Assembly (NCBI RefSeq): GCF_022581195.2
Contig: NC_061467.1
Location: 9,734,001-9,798,000 of the forward strand
DNA length: 64,000 nt
Origin: Helicoverpa zea
Lineage: Eukaryota > Arthropoda > Insecta > Lepidoptera > Noctuidae
Reading direction: 5' to 3'
Part shown: piece by piece, positions 15,001-27,000 of the stretch
Numbering within the stretch: position 1 is the stretch's first letter
How the letters are laid out: each line of letters begins with the position of its first letter
Position numbers and translations under genes: made by a program
Notes under the pieces: generated by a model
What the model was told of the DNA's origin: nothing
Seen by the model: only the letters and a program-made list of their open reading frames with translations
Databases searched by the model: none

Positions 15001-18000
15001 CTGTGAGTGCAAGTAATAAGTTCAATTCTAAAAGTAAATAAATCTAAGTAAGTTTAAACTGCTTATGTTTACAACTTCATTATTCACCTTTTTCCTACAA
15101 ACTTTCTCATAACTTTATTGAACAATATTTTTCAGTTTTAACATTTTCTTTACCCCTATCGATCTAAATGTTCACACGACTCACATATAGAAGCATATAC
15201 AAATAAAAACTATATAAATAAACATGATTACTTATAATCATTACTGCAAAAGTAGCACAAGCACAGCAGTAGTATAATCACTACTGTAAAGCACTGGTAC
15301 TCAGCTGAATCCGGTTAGACTGGAAGCCGACCCCAACATAGTTTGGGAAAAAGGCTCGGACGATATATATATACTTATAATCATTACTAGTATGCAACGC
15401 AACACTCCGGATGAGAAGTCTCATTAACACTGCGGTTACAAATAACCGACTACGTCTAGACTGGTCACGTAACACTCGGATGTCATAGACATCATAATAT
15501 TACACTATCAAGTTATAAAAGACAACTTAATTTCAGTTTTTAAAGTAGAAACTCGTTCAAAAAAGTCGTGTAAGTTACTCTACATCGTTGTTTATTATTG
15601 CTCTTTTTACTCAGGCTTAAAAATATAAGTGTTATCAGATAAATAACCAGTTTGTAATCAACTAACGCTTAATATATTTACGATATTTTTATTGGACTAA
15701 GATATAAATATGCAAATAACTTGGTCACGTGTAAACACATGTGCTATTAATTCTTTCAAAAGCATACTCATTGGTAAAACCAGAAATAGACAGAGTCAAG
15801 TTTATATTCAAATAGTTACAGGTACGTTATTATAATTAAGTTACAATGATCTAGTCAACTTACTCAATAATATTTTATTTATTTACATTCTCAATATTTA
15901 TTGTAAACATACGCGTATTTTCGCAAACACCCATATAAACAAATCTAGACCTATAACCGGTTTGCTGTCATTTGCATATTATTATCATGTATCACTCACT
16001 CACACCGTGGCGTGTATTTACAAATATAATTTTACGAGCATATTATGCCTGCCAGATAATGTGGGTCAAAATAATACGATAACGTAATCTCAATTTGGTT
16101 CGCAAATTGCAAACATGGATAGAATTTATGTGTTTATATTGTTTTAAAGTTGATATTCTGCACGTGACAATATTTCAATTTAATCTGTGTTTTGTTTAAA
16201 CTTATTTTTAGCGTCTCTTTTTCTTCTGTGGGTGTGAATACTTTATTCATATTTTTTTAAGTAATGCCTCCGTGTCTTAACTATAAATAAAGAACTACCT
16301 AACTTAAAACAATCAATGACATTTTTCCAACACAAAAAACAGTCACCACTTCAAAAACATTATCATCACGTAAAACAATAAAAATAAATACACCAATGTT
16401 ACATAACGGTGTGACAGACGGCCGTCTCACGTCGCGACCACGTGCGTCTGTAAATGTTGACTTATCTCAATTTATGTGTCATTGTTCCTCGCTGTGTTTG
16501 TTACGGTAAATATGAATGGTCCTAACTGTTTTCAGGAAACTTTGTGTGTTTGTACTGAAAACTTAGAGTTAAACTCAGGAAGAAAAGTCTCGGAATTGTG
16601 GGACATTGAATAGGAAAATAGATCTGACGAAAGCTTTTCTATATTTATAAAAGTTTTCAAGACATTTCATGTACAAAAGTCTTTGTTAATACGAAACACT
16701 AGAAATCAACCATATATTAGGTATGTTTTATCAAATAAAACACATCAAGACATGAAATTTTGAAAAAAAAAACAAGAGCAACAAGATAATCCTAGAAGCT
16801 TCGCGAATCGCGCCTCTTTAAGACCAAGGCATAAATATGTAGCCAAGACCTATTTCCTGTAAAAAAGTCCTAAGAGCATAGTAGTAGTATGTAGCTTAAC
16901 AATGGATAATTAAAAAAAAATAAGATCAAAATCTAGGACGACTTCCTTCAACAGACAACGCTAAATATAAACTGTAGACTTATCTCAATTTACATATAAT
17001 TTCATTGTTTTGCGTTAAACATAAGAACAATGAAATGACCATATGTCTAAGGTAAGAACAGCTGGCATGCGTGTGTATGAACGTAAAATCCCGTTATTTG
17101 GTCTTCCACCTCAATGTTGAATGGTTTCCTGGATGCTTTAACTCTCTTTAATGCTTATTACTATATTGTGCCTTGAGGTTTCGTTCTGTAGGGAACCTCA
17201 GAAAAATAATATATGAGCTTATCTGTCATGAGGATTTTTTAATAAAAATCCTTTTCATTTTCCCGCGGTTTCACCCGCGTTCCACTTAGTCGGGAAGAGT
17301 GTAGCTTTCCAACGGTGAAATAATTAAACAAACAAAAAATCTTTATTATATTACTTTGTCTAGATTTATTCGTTGAAGTCTTAGGCAGATAAAATACCCA
17401 ATTATGGTCTTTAGGTTTTACTATAATTAAAAGAATCAAATAGCTTTTAAACAAAAAAAATGTAAAGGACTCCTTTACACCAATTACACAGTTCTTTACG
17501 CATCAGTAGACAGCCTTTCAAACCTACACAAAATTCAAGAGTGCCTGTCTATGGCACCCGTCAACCTCATCGTCCGAACCATAAATCTTCAACTGAATAA
17601 GGTACGTCTTGAATTCTAGCTGCCGACAGTCTCACTGCCGACCGCACATGCCACTGGTTTGTATGAAACCGTCTTGGCTCGAAGCGGCAGCAGCATGTGC
17701 CCATACATATCAAATGTTTTCGGCAGTTGCAGTCGGCAGCTAGTATTCAAAACGTACCTTTACAGTCAAAATGACGTCACAACAGTTTATGTTACTCGGC
17801 CTATTGACGCGTCTTGCACAGACATTGGGTTAACAAAGAGTGGGCGAAACAGGAAGGAGTGCTTGTGAATTGTTTAATGATACCTACTTGATTGTTTGAT
17901 AATACGTAATTGATGTACCTAACTTTATGAGATTGAATTATTTAACTAGGAAAATAATAAGCTGAAACCTATTAACCTTTCAATACTCTTCTTAGTTCAC

Positions 18001-21000
18001 ATGACTGTTTTCTCTACTCATGCAGCCTTAGAGCCCCAAAAAGAAAATAATATGTTATCGGCATCAACATAGGGTCATCCAGATTAAGTTCGTACAGATA
18101 TTTGTATAACGTAAAGTCTGTATCGTGTACCCACCATTCAGGCAGCTAATCTCTATTCACAAAATATTTCCTACAAACAGAAGACGATCTGACGATCCTA
18201 ATCCAATAGCCAACAGCATACAGCTCCCGAATTTCAATCACAAAGTTTGAAACGTGAAACTTTTTTATTGTTACAGGTATATGAGAGCTACTGCACCGAA
18301 CCGCCGCGCTTTGAAAAATCGCCACTTTGTCAACACAGGAAGGGGGTCGGCCATGGTCCGGTTCACGGGTATGTTGCTTTTATTTTTTTTTACTAACTTA
18401 CCCCAGTGGTTTTACCCGCTTCGTGATGGAACTATTTCGTGCAGCCGGTTAAAAAGTAGCCTAGAACCATATCTAGTAGTAAAAGTAGTATAGGCTTGAG
18501 GATTGGCACGTTAAATCAAAATCCCTTCCGTCGTTTGCGCGTGAAACAGTAACAAACATTACAACTGTGACTACATTTTGCCAGTGATTTCGTCCGTCTA
18601 GGAATACTTCCAATAACTGAATAAAAGGTAGCTTATGACTGTCAACAAGGCACCAGTACTTAATGTCATTTTAATCATTTCAGACATTTTTGCGTAAAGC
18701 GTAACAAACAAACTCGCTTTTGTATCTGTAATATAACGTTTTTTTTGTAACTACCTAGGCTCGTTGTACGAACTTTTTTTTATCGTTTTTACCCTCCATG
18801 TTTTACAGTGTGACTAACGCAGCACTGGAATTGAATGTTTGAAACTAGATTCAGCCCGCGGCAATTCGACCTGTGTTGTAAAACGCCAATTTTTGGAAAC
18901 GTTTTGGCAGTTTTCATGATAACTTTCTGACAGCACTAACTACTATTCTGACTTTTGCAAATAAGAAATCTCGTTGAACAGTTATTGTGTTTTAGAAATA
19001 ACCAAATTCATAGGAATTGAAAACATCCTCCTTTCTTTGAAGTCTGTTACAATTACCTAATTAAAATTACAACGCTTAAAGTCAATAGTACCTATATAAG
19101 GTGCTTTATTATTACCTGCCAGGACTTGAATGGAGGGTAGTATTGCGTTTATAGATTACAATAGTAAATATAATTTATTGATTATTTGTCATTTTTTTTT
19201 TATAAAAAAAAATACGAATAAATTTGACTTAATTGATTAGTTTAAAACCATCCAGCAGAGTTGCGCGTTGCCACTCTTGCAGAACAGATAGAAAGAGATA
19301 GCAGTTGTTTCCATTGACGAAGCGACAATACGCGCGTAATTTGTGAACCACGTTATGCAGAGTACAGCCAATGTTAATTTAACTTGTTTACTGTCTCAAA
19401 TTGAATTGACTGTTCCGGGGAACGAAATTTCTTCACTATTGTAATCAATAAACGCAATACTACCCCCCATTCAAGTCCTGGCAGGTAATAATAAAGCACC
19501 TTATAGAATAGTAGGTATGCATAATCATGACAGTTGTAAAACTACAGCAAAAATAATTTTTCACATGTTTTATTAGAATGTCTAAATAACATAACCCCGA
19601 TTTTATTTGCAAATAATCAAAACGTCAAATCATGGCTGAAAAACGTGACTCCCTAATAAAATGCCAGACGTGTACAAAAAAGTTTATTGCATAGTCTGAA
19701 AAAACATTTACCTATGTCGATAAACAGAAGTAGTACCTAAAGTATAATAACATTTTTTAGCATATCTCTATCGCACTATATTCGGTCAGAATCACTCTAA
19801 TCGAACGTGCATATCGATAAATATAGAGCAAACGCTTTTATTGACGGTATTATTTCCTAAATTGTTCGTTTGCGTACATATTAAAAGATTAGAGGTGCAT
19901 TAACTGTCGATTTTTGTATCGATAAGAGGGATTTCCTACTGATAAATTGTCATGTTTGTTTTGACTGACAATCGATTATAATAGCTTTTGAAAACTAGTG
20001 TTCACAATAAAAAATACTTTTCAGAAAAATATACCTAGAAGTTCAATATCTCAAGATAGATCACAAATTATATCTACTTCTTCAGTAGAGAAGGTACAAG
20101 CTTTCATAAATTAAAAATTAAGTACCTACTAAATAAATTAAGTAGAGACCCCTCCTTTTTGGGATGAGTTTTCTAAGTTCCTATATGTTGATGTTTCAAA
20201 TATTAAATATGTTTTTCTTTGCAGTGACGAAACAAAGGCGATTTGGGCAGCAATCCGGGCTCTTCTGCATGATGGCAGTCTCCTCAAAAGCTACGACCAA
20301 GCTTTCGATGAAATTGCCGCAGACACTACAAGAAGGTAAACAATATTTAAAGTATATAAAATATGTTAATATTAAAAACCGTCTGTCTTGAAAGTGCTAC
20401 ACTAAAACTGAAATAAAAATTATTACGGCTACAAAAACCAGCCTAACGCAAACCCAAGCAATATATATGTAAATCAGACTTAAGCAAAACTTAAATAGAT
20501 AAATTAACTACTGTCACAAAAAATATATCTATCGTAGCCTAAAACAATAGATTGCAACATTAGAAGTTTTTATTACAGGTTCAAATAGCAATGAACTATG
20601 AGAATAAACATAACCTAGACTAAACAGGACAAATGTATGATAAAATCAACAATGTCATATTGGAATAACTGCACACTGCAAACTTTTAGTCGGCTGACAC
20701 TTTATTTTTTGTTTATTTATTTATTACATTTTGGGTATTACAATGACATGATCACGACATAATAATAATTTGATTCACCAAAATCTGCCTGAAAACGCGT
20801 ACGAATATTATATAAAAAAATTCATAATAACATGCAGTAGAATTATAATGAAGATAATAAAGAAAATCTACTTAAAATAATATCACATTATCTATCTAAT
20901 AATGAAAAAAAAACTAATAAAATCACATTTAAATTGTTCAGGCCTAAAAATCAGGTATTTGGTCGGTATCAGACCCACTAAAAACTTCGATGGAATTCCC

Positions 21001-24000
21001 GATTTTCTTAAAAAAAACTTTTTCCCTACCGTCGGGACAACAGTCGGCCGACGGTTTGTCTGCAGTCCTCTAAGCAGAACAAATGTATGATAAAAATGAC
21101 ATTGTCATATTAAATTAGTAGGATATTAATAGACTTTACCTGCTGCTCAATCAAATTCTTAAGGCCTTTTCTAAATATAGACAGGTGTGATTCATTTTGT
21201 AATCGTCTAACGTTGCTTGATTAGCATCGACCTTATTCATGATTTTAATGTAGGTTACTTAATTTATTCTTAATCTTCTTGCACTTTTATTCTAAATATC
21301 ATGTGTATTTAAAATAGCAATAAAATAAGATTATCGTAGAAGACTTGGATGAAGCCAATTTTGGACATAAACAATAAGATTAACTTAGCGAACTTAGACT
21401 TTTTCGGCAAAATGAAGTTTTACTTAAGACAACATTTGTAGGCACAAGTTAAATGCTCCTAGTTGTAGGCCGAGAATATATAAAAAAACATTAGGCAGAA
21501 GGGGTTAATTCATTGAAACGACGTGACAGATTTTTTTTAAAACCCCTTTTGGTATACCCTGGATGGATCTATGATAATTAGACCTGCTTAATAGTTTTTT
21601 CTATCCCCAACATTTCCTAAAGTTATTAAAAAAACCTTTGGTATTCTGGCTTGAGTACAAACAAATGCTTTTCCCTCAGACTGGGAGATCTTCGTAACGC
21701 AGAAAACGCGTTGAACGATGAGTTGGAGACGGAAATCTACCGGTGGGCCATCGAGACTATCGGCATGATGATCTTCGGCATCCGGCTGGGCTGCCTCGAC
21801 GGTGCTGTGCATATACCTACTGCTGATAACCAGTAAGTTTGAACAATAAAGAGAAAATATAGGAGATATTTTCCGAAGTTGATGCTGAAATGTTGAAGTT
21901 TTTTTTTGTCTAGTCTCGTAATGGTAACTTATGGATCTATCAAAAGCATGTAGAAACTTTCTCTTCATATGAATGATTGTGATTGTGAACTTAATGGCTA
22001 GCTTGTTTTAAACTTGAAATGAAACAAAAGCCTTACTCGAGTTGATTGCTGCAGTTACGGACTTTTGAATCAACACTTTCTTCTTAAAGGTTTGAGTGTT
22101 TCTTACCCATTCTTTGCAGTCCTTCAAACTTTATTCAGTATTGCACTTGATGCCTTTCAAATACATTAAATATCTCAAGATAAGAAACTACATATTACTA
22201 AATCTCACTACCAAAATATCCACCTTCAATTTTTCTCCATAGAAAACCAGAGAAAACCTCCTTAGATGACGAAATCCATGACCTATGCTCGCTATCCAAG
22301 CGTTCTCTTGAGGAGTTGACTCAAGCCGAACGTCTGGTGCGGTGCAGTCGGGACATCGCAGACGGCAGCTTTCTGGTCCGAAGTGAGGGCACCCTGAACC
22401 CTGATAACCCGACATTTAACAGTGCTTTGAAGGCCTTTGACAGACATTTTAGGTGAGTTTTCTTATTTTTAGGTTATTTCTCTAACATTGTAAATACATT
22501 GCATAGCAAATACAATAAGTATAGTTTTAACCGACTTCCCAAAAAGGATTTGGATATTTTTTATGACATTTAAATAGCTGAACTGATGTAGATGGTTGCG
22601 GTACTGAATACTTTCTTTGCTTGTGCTTTCAATTCCATTATAAAAGAATCAAAAATACTAGAATTCGTTTCACCTTTTTTGCTATACGTGCATTTAATTT
22701 TTTTCTGATTAATTAATTATAAAAAATAATTTAATAAATAAATTAGGCTGATGTCTATCAGTATTCTCTTAATTAGTCTGTCCTCAATCCTTGCCCCCAC
22801 ACATAGCATTCACTTCAACATTTTCGGCACTATGTTCCTATCACTCTATCACATCGTGATCACATTGCCAACACGTGCCACGGCCATTAGCATGCACGTG
22901 AGACATTAGCATGCATGCACGCATGCTGTCCAAACTTGCTGATATTGTATCATCAGCCTTGATGCCAGTTTATTGCCGAAATATTTGAGGAAGTTAGATT
23001 TTGGGAATTAGTGGTTTTATATGACTTCATTATTTATCATCATCCTCCGAGCCTTTTTCCCAACTATGTTGGGGTCGGCTTCCAGTCTAACCGGATGTAG
23101 CTGAGTGCCAGTGCTTTGACTTCATTATTATATTGCGGAATTCTTTATATGAATAACATACGCCTCTTCAATTTATCAATGTTCATAAGTAGGTATAGTG
23201 CTCTAAGCCACAAGAAACAAGCTGTGCTTAGTTTGTGGTTCAACGTACGTAAGCATAAGTATTGTAAAGTTACTTTTAGTTAATAAACATTATTTAATTT
23301 TTAATGATCTGTTAGGCTTTGAACGAATTATCAACCTTTTGTGAATGGGTTGCCCTATTGGTGGACAGTAAAGAATATTCTATCTATCTATCTATCTATC
23401 AACATACTAAAAAGTGTATCTAAAGTAGGTAAGCTTTCGGGTATGACTAACACAAAGAGCCACTTTCTCGTAGAATTCCTCACCTTGACTTCATTCTTAA
23501 TAAGTAAAGCCTAAAAAATGTAAGTAGGTACCTAAAAAAGTTCTACAAAGTCTTAAAATGTCGCGTGGGTGTACTAAAATAAATCTTCTCTTATAATCTT
23601 GACAAAAACCAGACGTTTAGACGGTGCCGTAATAACGTTTGCATGCCTTAAAGTACCTACTAAAATTATTTTATCTTTGAGAACCAACACATCACAGATG
23701 TTTTTTTTTTCTGGTGTATTTATCAAAATTAAATAGACGAAATACTACTCTTTTATAATGAAATGTTTTACATATAAAATCAGCGCCATTTTGTTTTCGT
23801 TCTGCAGAGAACAATATTTTTATTGTAAAGTGTATCAAATCGGTTACTTGAACAATAAAATTAATAACTGTTTCGGTATAGAATAAAACTCGAATATCAA
23901 GGTCAAATTGTATTTACGAAAACATCTTGATAAGATCGTAAAGTTTGTTATAAAAATATTTTTATTTAGGTAATGGTACCTAATAATCTTTATGAGAAAT

Positions 24001-27000
24001 CTTATTATATATCCTCTTACAAAACTTCTTAATATAAAACTGAATTTAAACACGGCGAATTGCATCTAAGGGGTTGGTAAGGGGTACCGATTATCATGAT
24101 AGATTTTTTTTCTACGGTTTCGCCCTTTTTTCTTTTGAATGAGCAAATCTTATCCCACCCAAAACAAAAATGTGAAAGGCTGCCAAGTTCGATAATATGG
24201 GAATGCTTCGCCTATAAAAGAAGTGAGATCTGAATAAGTACCAAGTTCCATACACATACCTCAGTTAAAAATAGTTACTTTTTAATGATGTTACTTGGCA
24301 ACTTTTCACACACTTTGTTATAAACCTATTAAACGCAAGGAATCAAGTATTTAATTTTCTATTAAAACTTGCCAAGTAACATCATCACGAATCTCAGATC
24401 GGTCCGACCATTCGAAGATATATTATATAAATATAGATAAAAGTTCGTTTTAGTTCCTTAGGGGTATAATCTGAATTATTTCGAAACTGACTCACACTTG
24501 GCCATTTTCACATTTTTCCCTTTACCTTGACATAAAGACCTACCTCCATGCCAAATTTCAAGTCAATACGACCATTGGAAGTGGTCTAGGTTTTTGATGA
24601 GTGAGTCAGTCAGTCAGTCAGTCAGTCAGTGAGTGTATATTAAAAATAGCGATTTTCTGACGTCAATATCTCAAGACCTACAATAGGTATATTCATGAAA
24701 TTTTGTATTTAAGATAAGTGAGGGGGTCTCAACAGATACTAGAAATTTGATATGCGTAAATAAAATAGATTTTTCGTTATAGGGGGGTCGAATTTGGCCC
24801 GAAATGGTTCGTGTAATATAACCCACGGCCGGTGTGCCGCTTTTTTTTTGCTCGAACTTGACGGACACACTGCCGTGTGTCTAGATCATTAGTTCCTGAG
24901 ATTATCACACTCAACCAACCATTATATTATTTAACATAGCTTAATAATTAATATGATACCGATTAATTTACCATGATTAATTTTGCCCTCAGTCTCACGG
25001 AACACTTCCTACTTCAAGCACTGGAATCCCTCAACAGCGGAGAGTTGAAGCCTGAGCAGGCGTTGTTGGACAAACTGAGGCCACTGCAGAGGCGGATACT
25101 GCCACTCGCTGCTGATCTCTTACTGGCTGGAGTTAATCCTGTAAGTTAAACATTTTATTATAGCAAACTAACTTCCGCTAGCGGCTTCGCCCGCGTGGTA
25201 TGGTGATAAAAAGTAGCCTATGTGTTAATCCAGGGTATCACCTATCTACATACCAAATTTCAATCAAATCGGTCCAGCCGTTTTTGCATGATTGAATAAC
25301 AAACATACATCCATACATTCTCACAAACTTTCACATTTATAATATAAGTAGGATGTGAAAGCTAGTTTATAATATAAGTAGGATTATATTTTGCATTTTA
25401 AGAACCTTTCAGCATACCTACAATTTACATTGAAACATTCATAGAAGGCGCTAAAAAATCAATTAACCGAAATATTCTTGCAAGAATCGGTGTGACAACA
25501 GTGCTTTTACTTGCCATAAACATAAAATTATTAAATAATTATACCATTCGATTGAGATAATAACAAATTACTTCCTCACAATGTAACCCACTAGAAATTC
25601 AATTTGGGCTTAAACTTTGGGCAATGGACTTTATCTATCCATTATCCCTCAAAAATCAATTTAATTTATGTAGAATCAAGAAGATACCAACAAAACTACT
25701 TTTCAACACTGAAACAATTAATGATTAAAACCTTCCCTTCGCAGCTCGCCCAAACAGCCCTACACATGTTCTACCAACTATCCCTCCACGCCGCGCGCCA
25801 ACAACGCGCTCACGACGAGGTCCACTGGTCTATAGCGTCCCGGGAGGCTGGGTGTGACACACCCGAGCTGCCGTACGTGGCTGCCTGTGCTAGAGAGGCT
25901 ATGAGACTGCATCCAGCCACGGGAGGAGTTGTTAGAAGGAATAGAGAGGCAATCGTCGTTGGAGGATATGAAATTCCTGCTGGGGTGAGTTTGACACTTC
26001 AATTTTCTTTATTGGCATAGTCACTAGTCTATAGCGTTCAGTTAATACTGCCACGGAGTTGTTAGGAATCCAGAAGTTATCGATATGGGGTATGGGGGGA
26101 AAGTGATGCTGTAGTATTTTACATAGATACAGTGTAGTGTTGGTCTATAGCCATAGAAGCTGGTTGTGATTGGCCTGGGTTGCTATATGTAGCGTCTCCA
26201 CAGGCCAAACGGGTTAAATAGGCTAGAAAGGGCTTGTTAGAAAAATCAGAAAAAATATCGTTGTAGAGAGTTTAAATTCCTATGTTTGCTTCTTTTTATT
26301 TACCTAATCTACTGGTCTATAGCCCCTATAGGTTTAATCCATAAAGGCACGCTAGTTGTAACTATCCTAAGTTCCCATATGTTCCTTCTTTTACATAGAA
26401 CAAAATAGATAAAATAAACTACGTATACTTACTTATATTAAACCTCACATATTAAAATTCAACCCCACTCGCAAACTCATTCGTCTCAGATAAAACAAGA
26501 TTATTATTGCAAGCAGCGTCTGTCTTGCATACATACCGCCATACCGCTGCAATCAGTCTAACTCTGTTCAAACAAAGCGACCGTCACTCAAATAACATTC
26601 TCGTGTTTATGTTCTGAGAGCTGAAGGAATACGTAATCTGTAATTTGAGGTACTGTTGTGCTAAGATTGGAGAGAATTTGCATTGGTTTAAGTGTGCAGT
26701 GTAGCTAGGGGGTAATATTAAGGATTGATGCAGGATAATGAGAGAACTAGTAATATATAAGGTCTGTGCGGGAATTGGTTCCAAATTTTATGAAGGCTCT
26801 CCCTTGATGTCTCTTTCAGTTTGATAAGATGAACATACAAATAGCAGAAATTAAAAAAAAAATGATTTTTCCCCTTTCCGTATCCCGATACACAATTTGG
26901 ATTTCTTTCTATCTGACATCATCTCCCAAGCAACTCTTCTCAGCCATAGGCTCTTTCACCCAAGTTTTTTTATTCTATCAGCAGTAATCAAAATGCCCGT

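Larger units (their letters stand above)
10528..18276 (+). other. P450 intron 2 (7.7 kb)
   Basis: AT-rich, with SINE-like copies at 11040-11230, 14185-14470 and 15285-15360 and a small MITE at 17599-17761. No additional P450 exon was found. Confidence 0.6.
22453..24992 (+). other. P450 intron 6
   Basis: Holds a repeat fragment at 23045-23120, a (CTAT)n run at 23378-23400, and a repeat block at 24280-24900 with a (GTCA)n run. No exon was found. Confidence 0.6.

Noticed and set aside
21588..21968. 126-residue minus-strand frame
   Set aside because: Antisense to P450 exon 5 and intron; no splice or domain support.
25604..26020. Single-exon reading of the P450 K-helix region
   Set aside because: The first 47 codons and the last 12 are intron; AG at 25743-25744 and GT at 25985 define the exon.
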